This document shows, in pieces, positions 9,283 to 17,930 of a stretch of DNA of 64,000 nucleotides. Below the pieces are notes generated by a model. It saw nothing but the letters and a program-made list of their open reading frames with translations. It had not been told where the DNA came from and ran no database searches. The position numbers and the translations under genes are program-made. The stretch lies in NCBI RefSeq assembly GCF_003071065.1, contig NZ_QCXX01000001.1, positions 62,001 through 126,000 of the forward strand, written 5' to 3'. Within the stretch, counting starts at the first letter, position 1. Every line of letters starts with the position of its first letter. The stretch comes from Sphingobacterium athyrii (GTDB taxonomy: Bacteria; Bacteroidota; Bacteroidia; Sphingobacteriales; Sphingobacteriaceae).

Positions 9283-9966
9283 TTACAATAAACCCATATC
9301 TACTAAATCCAGTACTGTATGTCTTTTATTGGCCAATTTATTCTTTAAACAGACTTCAATTATTTTTTTAACGCCATTTGAATAAGAATCATGTCCGAGG
9401 ACCTTGGTTTCAATCTTAATTTCATCATTTTTATCTTTGATGACAATCTGGTGGTAGGCGTGCTTTTCTAAGTGGGCAACAGGGATATTGATCTTATAGG
9501 CCTGTGTTTTTGCGTCTCGGATAGAGATAACGCGCTCGTGAGGGACATGTAAAGAATTGGCAAAATGATAGGCGGTACCCGGCTCAGTCGTTTTGGAGGA
9601 TTGATGTGACTCCATAATGGATATTTCATAGTCCTTGAAATTATGGCCAAATTGTTGGAGCATAAAAAGTGTTTTTAACAATAGTATGGACGTATTTGGG
9701 CAGATAACGAGCGGAAAAGCTGTCTCGAGCTTCTCGGTCGCCAGCCCCGTCGACAGTTCGATTAACACTGAGCCTGTGCGCGCACAAAAATCAAGACAAT
9801 CTTTCAGTTCACGGCCCGATCCAGCATGTATAACGATAGATGGCGATGTCGTTGTATTGGACGCTTGCCATGGAAGAAGTTCGACAGTGGGAATGGAAAA
9901 ATCTGCTTTCAGTATAGCGTTTGCCAGTTTTCCTGACCCAACTACAAATGCTTTTTTATTATTCAT
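9283..9966 (-). CDS. DapB-like dehydrogenase (dihydrodipicolinate reductase family)
   Basis: 227 aa. The N-terminus has a Rossmann-like GSGKLANAI in place of the usual GxxGxMG. The middle contains the DapB catalytic signature in altered form, ESHQSSKTTEPGTA, where true DapB has E(A/L)HH..K.D.PSGTA. The second His of the HH pair is replaced by Gln and the protein is shorter than typical DapB. It therefore probably uses a different substrate or is a divergent paralogue. No other lysine-pathway genes are in the window. Confidence 0.65.
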   Translation of the reverse strand: MNNKKAFVVGSGKLANAILKADFSIPTVELLPWQASNTTTSPSIVIHAGSGRELKDCLDFCARTGSVLIELSTGLATEKLETAFPLVICPNTSILLLKTLFMLQQFGHNFKDYEISIMESHQSSKTTEPGTAYHFANSLHVPHERVISIRDAKTQAYKINIPVAHLEKHAYHQIVIKDKNDEIKIETKVLGHDSYSNGVKKIIEVCLKNKLANKRHTVLDLVDMGLL

Positions 9967-10263
9967 ATTGTTTGTTTTGTCAAAAACATCTGGTATCCTT
10001 TTGACTATAAATCGATAAAATAATACCAGATGAATTTGTAATGCGTAAAGGTTGTTCTTAAACCTAAGCTGATATACTGAATATTACACACAATTGATTC
10101 GACTACGGTCATAACATTGCTTAGCATTTTCATGTTGGGCTCGACCATCTCTGTCCAAGTAGGTCTGTCTTGATAAGTAACGCATTAAATGTGAATGACC
10201 GTATTCAAGTTACCTCTTTTTTTGAGACAGTCGGTTTATTTTTATGAACTATTTTTTCAGCAA
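9967..10263. other. Intergenic region with no visible feature
   Basis: About 300 bases between two minus-strand genes. I see no open frame, tRNA or clear hairpin. It presumably holds the promoter of the DapB-like gene at its low-coordinate end. Confidence 0.4.
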
Positions 10264-11148
10264 TTACGTCGCGCTTGCGATCTTCTTTTTGCCAAAAATT
10301 TTCTTACCAATCGTGAAAAGTAGCACTGCAATAATGCCGCCCCCAAGTCCAAACAAAAGTTCTTTGACTATCCCCGGAAAATCAGGCAAGGCATGATGAA
10401 GAAAATCAATGTAATGGGTAAAAATACCGCCCGAAACCAAAATTAGGGCAATGGTACCTACCACGGCTAACAATTTGATAATAAAAGGAAGGGCTAACAC
10501 CAGTAGTTTACCCAAGCTGGCCAATGGTCCTTTTTCGTTCGCGCTTTTGATCAACTTATATCCAGCATCATCCATCCGAACAATTAATGCAACGATACCA
10601 TACACGCCTACCGTAGCAAGAAGAGCAACTACACAAACGGTAATAATCTGCAAAGTCAGACCTTTATCCAGCACTGTTCCCAAGGCGATGATAACGATCT
10701 CCACAGAAAGGATAAAATCTGTTGTGATTGCCGCCTTGATCTTCGACTTTTCAGCTTCCATATCATTCTCTGCAATAACTTCTTCGGTGTTTGTTTCACC
10801 TTCATGGTGCTTCCGATGAAACAAATATTCGATAATCTTTTCAACCCCTTCGAAAGCCAGATAAAATCCGCCCAAAATCAAAATGTATTTGATAGCGATC
10901 GGAAAAAAGACGTTCAACAACAAAGCTATAGGGACGATAATCAGTTTATTGATGAGTGACCCTTTGGTAATCGCCCATAGGACAGGTAATTCCCGAGATG
11001 CCAAAAAACCTGTTGCTTTTTCCGCATTCACGGCCAAATCATCACCCAAGATTCCTGCTGTTTTTTTTGTCGCTATCTTGCTAGCAACCGCAACATCATC
11101 CATTAAAGCTGCAATATCATCTAAGATTGCAAATATTCCTGAAGCCAT
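10264..11148 (-). CDS. DUF808 (YedI-like) integral membrane protein
   Basis: 294 aa. The N-terminus, GIFAILDDIAALMDDVAVASK followed by KTAGILGDDLAVNAEKA, is diagnostic of DUF808. Five or six hydrophobic segments follow, plus a charged histidine-rich loop (FHRKHHEGETNTEE). The family is widespread in the inner membrane and its function is unknown. Monocistronic, full length. Confidence 0.9.
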   Translation of the reverse strand: MASGIFAILDDIAALMDDVAVASKIATKKTAGILGDDLAVNAEKATGFLASRELPVLWAITKGSLINKLIIVPIALLLNVFFPIAIKYILILGGFYLAFEGVEKIIEYLFHRKHHEGETNTEEVIAENDMEAEKSKIKAAITTDFILSVEIVIIALGTVLDKGLTLQIITVCVVALLATVGVYGIVALIVRMDDAGYKLIKSANEKGPLASLGKLLVLALPFIIKLLAVVGTIALILVSGGIFTHYIDFLHHALPDFPGIVKELLFGLGGGIIAVLLFTIGKKIFGKKKIASAT

Positions 11149-11280
11149 ATTTTATTTAAAATTTGAACGTAAAAATATAAATTTAATTCAATTCGTAAAT
11201 AAGTAATTTAACGGGATTGCCATAATCGCCTATAAACAGATCTATTTAATTGTGTATTTTAGATACAAATTATACCAAAT

Positions 11281-11838
11281 ATGAAAAAATCACTTTCAGC
11301 GACGGAGCATACCGCATTATTAAACGTACTTAAGACCAGATTCGAGCATAATATGAAAAGGCATCAGCAACTCGTTTGGGAACCGATACAGCGAAAAATC
11401 GAAGCAAATCCAGTCAAGGCCTGGAGTTTACAGCAAATGGAACTGAGCGGTGGTGAACCTGATGTTATTGGCCTGGATCCAATCAGCAATGCTTATCTAT
11501 TTGTCGATTGCGCTACAGAAAGCCCAAAAGGAAGAAGAAGTCTGTGCTTTGATCAAGCCGCACTGGATTCCCGAAAAGAAAATAAACCTGCCGACAGCGC
11601 AGTAGAAACAGCCAAACAAATGGGTGTCGAACTACTGACGGAAGAACAATATCGACAGCTGCAAACTTTGGGAGAATTTGATCTAAAAACATCAAGCTGG
11701 ATACAGACCCCTGCCAACATCCGCCAACTCGGAGGTGCCCTATTTTGTGACCGGCGCTATAATCATGTGTTCACCTACCACAATGGCGCGATCTCTTATT
11801 ATGCCGCGCGTGGATTTAGAGCTATACTACACCTTTAA
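11281..11838 (+). CDS. DUF4256 protein
   Basis: 185 aa soluble protein with family landmarks: GGEPDVIGLD, FVDCATESPKGRRSLCFD and a C-terminal FCDRRYNHVFTYHNGA.SYYAARGFR. It contains conserved Cys, His and Glu residues but its role is unknown. It is read in the same direction as, and 43 bases before, the DUF6265-YCII gene, so the two may be co-transcribed. Confidence 0.85.
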   Translation: MKKSLSATEHTALLNVLKTRFEHNMKRHQQLVWEPIQRKIEANPVKAWSLQQMELSGGEPDVIGLDPISNAYLFVDCATESPKGRRSLCFDQAALDSRKENKPADSAVETAKQMGVELLTEEQYRQLQTLGEFDLKTSSWIQTPANIRQLGGALFCDRRYNHVFTYHNGAISYYAARGFRAILHL

Positions 11839-11881
11839 ATAACACGAATAAACTACCCGTTTAACATAATTTAAGCTAGAA

Positions 11882-12742
11882 ATGAAAAAATCAATAATCG
11901 TATGGCTTAGTTTTTTCTGCATCTTTTTGTCCAGGTCAGTATCCGCACAAAGCCCCTTTCCCACCTTTCTCCAAGGCACCTGGAAAGTAGTGAATAAAGA
12001 CAGTTACGAACACTGGAACCAGGTCAGCGACAGCGAATTAAAGGGCATGTCCTATGCGATAAAAAATGGTCAGAAAATAATCAGTGAGTACTTAAAAATT
12101 AGAAAACTGGGCAATAAAGTCATCTATTCGGCGCTAGTGATCGGTCAAAACAACGGAAAAGAAATAGATTTCGAATTAAGCTATAAGGACAGCACCTATT
12201 CGTTTAGCAATGTTGCCCACGATTTCCCCAAGCACATACGCTATACCAGACTTGAAGGCGATCGTCTGCACATCTCAGTTGAAGGAAAATCCGGAGAAGG
12301 ACACACTTTTGATGTCCATAAAATAATAAATGAGTTACCTAGCGAAAACACAAAATATGACGGGAGCTTAGCAAACAAACTTGGCGCAGACGACTATGGC
12401 ATGAAAAGCTATATCTTTGTTTTATTAAAAACCGGCCAGAATAATACTACGGATAAACAACTTATTAACGAAAGTTTTAAAGGGCATATGGAAAATATCG
12501 CCCGTTTGGTAAAGAATGGCCAGTTGATCGTGGCAGGCCCATTTGGCAAAAATGACAGCAGTCTTCGGGGGCTATTTATTCTGAATAATATCACTACAAT
12601 TGAACAGGCAAAGGAGCTTCTACAAACAGATCCCACGATCAAAAATGGACTTCTGGAACCAATGTACTATACTTGGTATGGATCAGCAGCGTTAGCTGAG
12701 TACCTCCCTTTTTCGGAAAAGATATGGAAAAAAGCACATTAA
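11882..12742 (+). CDS. Exported DUF6265-like domain fused to a YCII-like domain
   Basis: 286 aa. A signal peptide (to about residue 23, SVSAQ) is followed by a lipocalin-like domain (FLQGTWKVVNKDSYEHW ... HDFPKHIRYTRLEGDRL, residues 28-140) resembling DUF6265. Residues 170-275 resemble a YCII fold (YIFVLLKTGQNN, GHMENIARLVKNGQLIVAGPFGKN). YCII domains are normally cytoplasmic, while this protein carries an export signal, which is unusual. The two halves are joined in one frame with no sign of frameshift. Function unknown. Confidence 0.75.
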   Translation: MKKSIIVWLSFFCIFLSRSVSAQSPFPTFLQGTWKVVNKDSYEHWNQVSDSELKGMSYAIKNGQKIISEYLKIRKLGNKVIYSALVIGQNNGKEIDFELSYKDSTYSFSNVAHDFPKHIRYTRLEGDRLHISVEGKSGEGHTFDVHKIINELPSENTKYDGSLANKLGADDYGMKSYIFVLLKTGQNNTTDKQLINESFKGHMENIARLVKNGQLIVAGPFGKNDSSLRGLFILNNITTIEQAKELLQTDPTIKNGLLEPMYYTWYGSAALAEYLPFSEKIWKKAH

Positions 12743-12865
12743 TTTAAAGCACCGGATAAAGTTTCGGTTGTATTTGATCGCCAACAATAATTTTTTATTT
12801 CAGTGATTCCTGATGACAGACTGTTGTCAGTTGGCGGATCTAATTTTGGAGAAAAGATAAAACGC

Positions 12866-13324
12866 ATGAAAAACAGATCTATTCCTTCTTTTAATATTAT
12901 TGGAATTGCAATCAGGACAAGCAATCAGGACAGTCAGGCCGCCAAAGATATTCCTGATCTCTGGGCTCGATTTTTTGAAAATGATATCATGAACCGGATT
13001 CCAAACAAGGTCTCCAATGCACTCTATTGTGTTTATACGGAGTATGAAAAGGATCACACACTACCTTACACCACTTTGTTGGGCTGCAAGGTTGCCCATC
13101 TCGATGATGTCCCGGATGACATGGACGGTATACGTATTGAGGAAAATGTCTACCATCATGTCGAAGTTGAAGGAAATCTGGAAGCGGGCATTGTTTACGA
13201 CGCATGGCTGAATATCTGGGAAGCCGATCTTCCGCGTGCATTTTCAGCAGATTTTGAAGTTTATGGAGAAAACGCACAAAATCCCGAACAAGCTAAAGTT
13301 GATATTTTCATTGGGCTCCAATAA
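12866..13324 (+). CDS. GyrI-like/AraC effector-binding domain protein
   Basis: The ATG at 12866 gives 152 aa; a GTG at 12803 would add 21 unlikely residues. The sequence matches the stand-alone GyrI-like small-molecule-binding fold: FNIIGIAIRTSN, LWARFFENDI, YCVYTEYEKDHTLPYTTLLGC, then a final EVYGE.....KVDIFIGL. Relatives bind hydrophobic cations or act as ligand-binding modules of AraC and MerR regulators. There is no DNA-binding domain here. Confidence 0.85.
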   Translation: MKNRSIPSFNIIGIAIRTSNQDSQAAKDIPDLWARFFENDIMNRIPNKVSNALYCVYTEYEKDHTLPYTTLLGCKVAHLDDVPDDMDGIRIEENVYHHVEVEGNLEAGIVYDAWLNIWEADLPRAFSADFEVYGENAQNPEQAKVDIFIGLQ

Positions 13325-13391
13325 GCAAAATCACGGAATAACACCCACCGGGACAATAACAGCTCAATTTGTTAAACCCTGACAACATGAA

Positions 13392-13432
13392 CGGCTCCGC
13401 CAACCAATGTAACAATAGGTATGTCGGAGCCG
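13392..13432. terminator. Hairpin after the GyrI-like gene
   Basis: Arms CGGCTCCG and CGGAGCCG (8 bp) separated by 25 bases, followed by CCTTGCTTTTATTTT. The long loop makes it a weaker call. Confidence 0.4.
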
Positions 13433-13462
13433 CCTTGCTTTTATTTTCGCCAAAATATCTTT

Positions 13463-13470
13463 TACCTTTG
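13463..13470 (+). promoter_or_regulatory. -7 box TACCTTTG upstream of the ClC gene
   Basis: Exact TAnnTTTG match 23 bases before the ATG at 13493. It supports that start over the GTG/ATG frame openings further upstream, which would lie before the promoter. Confidence 0.5.
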
Positions 13471-13492
13471 TGCCGATTTAAAGCAAAATAAT

Positions 13493-14779
13493 ATGCAGGC
13501 CACCACCACACATCGCAGGAAAATTGTTCGATATAGCTACCTTAAATTAATGGGAAGTTCGGTTTTTGTGAGCGTGATCTGTTGCTTATTGGCCTATAGC
13601 CTCAAACATATCACGGGCTATGTTCAGGAAAGAATAGCGGAAAGCGTTGTACAACTGGATCACCGACTATTTATCATCTTGCCCAGCATCGGCATCACAG
13701 CAATATATTTTCTCCGGAAGTATGCTTTTCAAAATAGAAAAAATAAAGGGATCAAGGAGATTTACACGACACTTGAAACACGGAAAGATCATCTGCCTTT
13801 TTTTAAAATACCATCCCATTATATCAATGGCTTTTTGACCGTTATTTTCGGTGGATCAACAGGGATTGAAGTCTCGACGGTAGTAGCAACGGCAACTGTA
13901 GGAAATCAAGCCTATAAACGCCTCCATCCCGCTTGGGCCTATAAGACGGAACTGATCTGCGCCGGTGTTATCGCTGGAGTGACATTATTGTTTGGCAGCG
14001 CATTGGGCGGTCTGTTATTTGCCCTTGAAGTTATTTCCAGAAAATGCAGCAAAACACTAATGATAAGCGGTATCAGTTCGATGCTTGTCGCTTCTCTTTT
14101 TGTTTATTATATAGATGCAGCTCCCCTATTTCACTTCGCGGCAAAGCAATGGCGGTGGCAGGCAATCCCTTATATTATCATTCTGGCATTAATAGCCGGT
14201 TTATTGGCACTGTATTTCACTAAAATTGTAATCTATGCAAAATCGTTCTTTGCCGGAATAAAGAATAATTTTATTCGGGTCAATTTGGGAGCAATCACCG
14301 TGGGCCTACTGATTTTCTTTCTGCCGCTATTGTATGGTGACAGTTATCATGGTCTAGGGGAAATCCTGGAGCGTAGTTTGCATGGATCGGTCAATTGGTT
14401 ATACATTCTCCCATTGCTTTTGTTAGTGCTGTTAAAACCGTTGGCGGCAGCGCTTACCTTGGGCGCTGGCGGTGATGGTGGCGTCTTTGCACCAAGTATT
14501 GTAACAGGTGCATTGTTTGGTGTCTTTTTTGCACAATTCTGCAACCATTATCTCGGCACCCAGCTCATTATCATTAATTTCGCCTTGTTTGGCGCAGCTG
14601 CCATGCTTTCGGCAGCCATCCATGCTCCTTTTACAGCAATTTTTATTGTTGCGAGTATTGTTCCTTCAGGCTATATACTATTTGCGCCGTTGCTGCTGTC
14701 CAGTCTTGTCGCTAAACTCCTTGCCAAAAAGATCTACCCTTATAATGTGTACACCTACAAGGAAGTTGCCCATAGTTAA
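13493..14779 (+). CDS. ClC-family chloride channel/transporter
   Basis: 428 aa with about ten hydrophobic segments. The ClC pore signatures are recognisable: GGSTGIEVSTVVATA in the position of GREGPTVQ, and GAGGDGGVFAPSIVTGALFG matching the GxFxP region. The gating glutamate of GREGP is replaced (GSTGI), which in this family is associated with loss of proton coupling, so a channel-like or differently coupled transporter is possible. The start at 13493 is chosen from the promoter box and the alignment. It converges with rtcB. Confidence 0.87.
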   Translation: MQATTTHRRKIVRYSYLKLMGSSVFVSVICCLLAYSLKHITGYVQERIAESVVQLDHRLFIILPSIGITAIYFLRKYAFQNRKNKGIKEIYTTLETRKDHLPFFKIPSHYINGFLTVIFGGSTGIEVSTVVATATVGNQAYKRLHPAWAYKTELICAGVIAGVTLLFGSALGGLLFALEVISRKCSKTLMISGISSMLVASLFVYYIDAAPLFHFAAKQWRWQAIPYIIILALIAGLLALYFTKIVIYAKSFFAGIKNNFIRVNLGAITVGLLIFFLPLLYGDSYHGLGEILERSLHGSVNWLYILPLLLLVLLKPLAAALTLGAGGDGGVFAPSIVTGALFGVFFAQFCNHYLGTQLIIINFALFGAAAMLSAAIHAPFTAIFIVASIVPSGYILFAPLLLSSLVAKLLAKKIYPYNVYTYKEVAHS

Positions 14780-14809
14780 TGGCCAATTCCCTTTTATAAG
14801 GAAATAACA

Positions 14810-14845
14810 AAAAAGCAGTTTCATTTATCAATGAAACTGCTTTTT
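14810..14845. terminator. Bidirectional terminator between ClC gene and rtcB
   Basis: A 16-bp perfect stem, AAAAAGCAGTTTCATT paired with AATGAAACTGCTTTTT, around a TATC loop. T-runs lie on both strands, so it suits both convergent genes. Confidence 0.85.
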
Positions 14846-14862
14846 CAACAAAGTAATCCATG

Positions 14863-16284
14863 CTAGTCCTCACGGCTACCATCGTCTGCCATACGGACAA
14901 TCTTTGGTGAGAACTTAGCCACGATATCCACCAATTCCTCTTGGGAGGCCATGACAGTATGAATGTCTTTGTATGCCATAGGCGCTTCATCCATCCCCGC
15001 ACCCAATAAAGTAATGCCCTGTTCAGTCAGAATATTTTTCAGTTCAACGGACGAAAGCGTTTTGATCGCCTGCGTACGGCTCATCAAACGCCCCGCGCCG
15101 TGGGAAGCCGATTGGATCGCCGCCATCTCTCCCTTTCCGCGAACCAAAAACCCCGGCGTTGCCATGGAACCGGGAATAATCCCCATGACGCCTTTTGCCG
15201 CAGGAGTAGCACCTTTTCGGTGTACCACAACCTCTTGGTCATTCCAGCGTTCTTTCCATGCGAAATTATGATGGTTTTCAATTTTCGCCAGTAGCTCAGC
15301 GCCCAAAGCAGCTTTTATCTTTTCGTGGATAACTTCGTGACAGGCAGAAGCGTAATCACCGGCCAGATTCATTGCCAACCAATACTCCTGTCCTTCCATT
15401 GTATCTAAGTCCAGATAAGCCAGATGCTGGGCTTGATAAGGCAGTTTACATAAAGACTTGGCCAATTTGGTATAGTGAGCAGCCACGGTAGCCCCCAATC
15501 CTCGGGATCCGGAATGTGTCAGTAAGCCCAGGTAAACTCCTTTCTCAATATTCAGTACTTCATCCTTTTCATTGAATTCCACAATTCCAAATTCCACAAA
15601 GTGATTGCCGCCCCCCGAAGAACCTAACTGCGTCCATGCTTTATCTTTTAACGATGCAAGCAGATTATTCTCCGAAAACAAGGTGTTTTCCAACACTACG
15701 TGCTCCACGCGTTCGTGCTTCAGATACCCATTACCGGCGCCAAATCGCGTATGTTTCAGGATAGTTTCCTTTAATGTATCGGTATGTGTGTCCAAAAGGG
15801 ACGCCGGCAGATCAAATATGGACAGGGCCATTCGACAACCAATGTCAACCCCTACGCCATATGGGATCACCGCATTATTGGTGGCCAGTACACCGCCGAT
15901 CGGCAGGCCATAACCTTGATGGGCATCCGGCATTAATGCACCGGCAACGGTAACAGGAAGCTTCATCGCGACTTTCATCTGCTCCTTGGCTCCCGCTTCA
16001 ATTTCAGATTCTCCATAAATGGTATATCCCATGGGATTTTCATTTAGGGCAATCAGGGAGGCATCTACTGCATCCTGGCCTAATATGGCATGCGCAAGTA
16101 CACTGAATATCGTATCCTCCACATATTCGGACGGATTTTCCAGCACAGCTTTAAATTTGTCCAGCATTTCCGTTTTCGTCAAACCATGTCGCTTGCTGTT
16201 GATTTTCAAAGCAGCACCCAATGTATGATTTTCTTTATATCCCAATGCAATCAGGTCATTGCCGTTGATTCTTTTATTTTCCAT
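14863..16284 (-). CDS. rtcB: RNA-splicing ligase RtcB
   Basis: Joins RNA ends carrying 2',3'-cyclic phosphate (or 3'-phosphate) and 5'-OH through a guanylylated histidine, using GTP and manganese. Visible motifs: PDAHQGYGLPIGGV, YGVGVDIGCRM (metal-binding Cys), GGNHFVEFG, THSGSRGLG and SHGAGRLMSR, whose histidine matches the GMP-accepting residue (His337 in E. coli). 473 aa, full length. It follows the slipin gene on the same strand, separated by 115 bases with a strong hairpin. No RtcA, archease or RtcR is in the window. Three tRNA-like units lie upstream of slipin on the same strand. Confidence 0.96.
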   Translation of the reverse strand: MENKRINGNDLIALGYKENHTLGAALKINSKRHGLTKTEMLDKFKAVLENPSEYVEDTIFSVLAHAILGQDAVDASLIALNENPMGYTIYGESEIEAGAKEQMKVAMKLPVTVAGALMPDAHQGYGLPIGGVLATNNAVIPYGVGVDIGCRMALSIFDLPASLLDTHTDTLKETILKHTRFGAGNGYLKHERVEHVVLENTLFSENNLLASLKDKAWTQLGSSGGGNHFVEFGIVEFNEKDEVLNIEKGVYLGLLTHSGSRGLGATVAAHYTKLAKSLCKLPYQAQHLAYLDLDTMEGQEYWLAMNLAGDYASACHEVIHEKIKAALGAELLAKIENHHNFAWKERWNDQEVVVHRKGATPAAKGVMGIIPGSMATPGFLVRGKGEMAAIQSASHGAGRLMSRTQAIKTLSSVELKNILTEQGITLLGAGMDEAPMAYKDIHTVMASQEELVDIVAKFSPKIVRMADDGSRED

Positions 16285-16327
16285 TTTTTATCTTTTTGTT
16301 ATTGAGGGGAATCAATCGAATTCCAAA

Positions 16328-16361
16328 CAGGTGGCAATAACCTCTTTACAATTGCCACCTG
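16328..16361 (-). other. Strong intercistronic hairpin between slipin and rtcB
   Basis: Arms CAGGTGGCAAT and ATTGCCACCTG form 11 perfect base pairs around a 12-base loop. On the transcribed minus strand it is followed by TTTGGAATTC and has no U-tract, so it is not a classic terminator. It may be an mRNA processing or stabilising element, a partial attenuator, or a protein-binding site that sets the slipin:RtcB ratio. Confidence 0.7.
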
Positions 16362-16399
16362 CACCTCTTTTTTTCCACTTTATTTACTTTCTATGCCCG

Positions 16400-17494
16400 T
16401 TATTTAACAAACAATTGCTTTAACTGATCGACAATCTGTCCATTTCCTGAAACAGATATGCTATTGATCTTTTCCGCGATTTTTTCTACATATTCCATTT
16501 CTTTCAATTTAAACAACATGTTGTTTTCCTCCATAAGTTTCGCCGTGTTAAGCAAACTTCTTGTGGAGGCGGTTTCTTCACGCCGCATAATAATATTTGC
16601 CTGTGCCCGTTTTTCCGCGATCAGCACCTGATTCATAATATCACGGACATCTCCGGGAAGAATAATATCTTTGACACCGCAAGTCAATAAGCGTAGCCCT
16701 AATCCGGCGATATAAGCAGTGGTATTTTCTAAAATATAGCTGCTAATCTCGGTCTTCTTCTCCATCAGTTCGTCCAAAGTCATTTGCCCGATATAGGTAC
16801 GCAGATTTAACTGCATCACCGCATACAATTGCTTCTCATACTCTTTATGATCCAACAGCGATTTCACGATATCCACGATTTGATATTGTAACGTGAAATT
16901 GACCCGTATCTGTGCTTTGTCCCGCGATAGAATCTCTTGTCCAACCACATCCAAGGTCAACACACGCATATCCGCTTTTGAAACTGCGATTGTTTTTGCA
17001 TTCTTCCACCAAAAATATGTTCCCGGATTCAAAATTTCCGTAAACACGCCATCAACAAAAAGTAAGCCCTTCTCGTTTGGCTCCACTTTATATTGGCGGA
17101 TATAGTATGCCAAGGTTTGCTTTTCGAACAATTGACGGTTGACAGAAACCGGTATTTCGATTTCCGAAATATCCTCCAATTGAAATTTACGTGACTGCAG
17201 ACCTTTCCAGAATATATGCCTACCTGCCGCCAATGTCTTCTCAAAATTATTGTTTAAGAAAACCAGTGCAATGGCAGTATCCTCCACTTCGACAATGTCA
17301 ACCAGTTCACGAAAGCCCTCCAGCAGCAGGAGCACATCAATGTTGTGGTTGGACGGAAATGAATGCGCCCTATTGTATAGCTCCAGATTTTCGCCGAAAC
17401 CCAACCAGTATTTACCGGTTTCCAATACACGGATGACTTGGTTATTCTTAACCACCAATCCAATTTCATTGACATTGACTTGTACTCTTTTCAT
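16400..17494 (-). CDS. Slipin/SPFH (band 7) domain protein
   Basis: 364 aa. The SPFH core runs over about residues 110-300 (YKVEPNEKGLLFVDGVFTEILNPGTYFWW, then LTLDVVGQEILSRDKAQIRVNFTLQYQIVD) and continues into a coiled region (VLIAEKRAQANIIMRREETASTRSLLNTAKLMEEN). SPFH proteins form large ring-like oligomers, usually on membranes, but no N-terminal membrane helix is visible here. A first SPFH-like repeat (residues 1-105) precedes the core. It lies between the tRNA-like array and rtcB in the same orientation, which suggests a role in RNA repair. Confidence 0.88.
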   Translation of the reverse strand: MKRVQVNVNEIGLVVKNNQVIRVLETGKYWLGFGENLELYNRAHSFPSNHNIDVLLLLEGFRELVDIVEVEDTAIALVFLNNNFEKTLAAGRHIFWKGLQSRKFQLEDISEIEIPVSVNRQLFEKQTLAYYIRQYKVEPNEKGLLFVDGVFTEILNPGTYFWWKNAKTIAVSKADMRVLTLDVVGQEILSRDKAQIRVNFTLQYQIVDIVKSLLDHKEYEKQLYAVMQLNLRTYIGQMTLDELMEKKTEISSYILENTTAYIAGLGLRLLTCGVKDIILPGDVRDIMNQVLIAEKRAQANIIMRREETASTRSLLNTAKLMEENNMLFKLKEMEYVEKIAEKINSISVSGNGQIVDQLKQLFVK

Positions 17495-17784
17495 ACTATC
17501 TTTTGTTTTATACTATTATCTAATGAAAAAACCTGCTATTATTTGTCCATCGATGCAGGGCGGAATCAAAAAGAGCCCATACAGATCTTTACACTTAGAA
17601 ACTTCAAGACGGCTAGCACCGCTAGCTGTTATCCGCTCTTCCTGTATCGGCTCTGTATGAGATGTTTCCGATCACAGGCCCATCATCAACTGTCCCGAAG
17701 AGAAACAAAGCACTCTCCGGAACCAGACAAATTATAGCAAGCTTTAATTAACTGACCTTTTTAAAGAAGGTTAACTTTCAAATC
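17495..17784. other. Leader between tRNA-like array and slipin
   Basis: About 290 bases on the minus strand with no open frame. A stem TTT(G)AAAG ... CTTTAAA lies just after the last unit. I found no further T-arm or D-arm signature here. It could be the 5' leader of slipin-rtcB or a spacer holding a separate promoter. Confidence 0.4.
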
Positions 17785-17861
17785 CAGAACCTAAATTCTG
17801 TGCAATACCCTTATGCTATTCCATCCGAAAATGGAAGTGGGATTCGAACCCACACGGTTGA
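17785..17861 (-). ncRNA. Permuted tRNA-like unit 3 (UUCG-capped acceptor stem)
   Basis: Read 5' to 3' on the minus strand: T-arm GTGGG-TTCGAAT-CCCAC (17853-17837); acceptor strand TTCCATT (17836-17830); loop TTCG; acceptor strand GATGGAA (17825-17819), pairing over 7 bp with a terminal U-G; TA; D-arm GCAT-AAGGGTA-TTGC. Instead of an open anticodon stem it ends in a closed hairpin, CAGAA-TTTAGG-TTCTG (17800-17785). The segment before its T-arm is only 8 bases, so the anticodon stem is missing or rearranged (AACC could pair with GGTT). The unit is degenerate compared with units 1 and 2, or is the array terminus. Confidence 0.7.
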
Positions 17862-17930
17862 GTTGTTGTTCTAACCAAGCTGAACTATCCTGATTGCTCA
17901 GGAGCAGGAGTCGAACCTGCGACCTACAAC
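17862..17930 (-). ncRNA. Permuted tRNA-like unit 2 (GCAA-capped acceptor stem)
   Basis: Order on the minus strand: anticodon-stem 3' strand GTTGT (17930-17926), variable AGGTC, T-arm GCAGG-TTCGACT-CCTGC (17920-17904), acceptor TCCTGA (17903-17898), GNRA loop GCAA, acceptor TCAGGA (17893-17888), TA, D-arm GTTC-AGCTTGGTTA-GAAC (17885-17868), A, anticodon-stem 5' strand ACAAC (17866-17862). Every helix pairs perfectly and the usual tRNA core bases (U8, GG in the D-loop, TTCGA in the T-loop) are in place. The termini fall in the anticodon loop. Read as an ordinary tRNA, the acceptor strands flanking this region do not pair. Confidence 0.85.
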
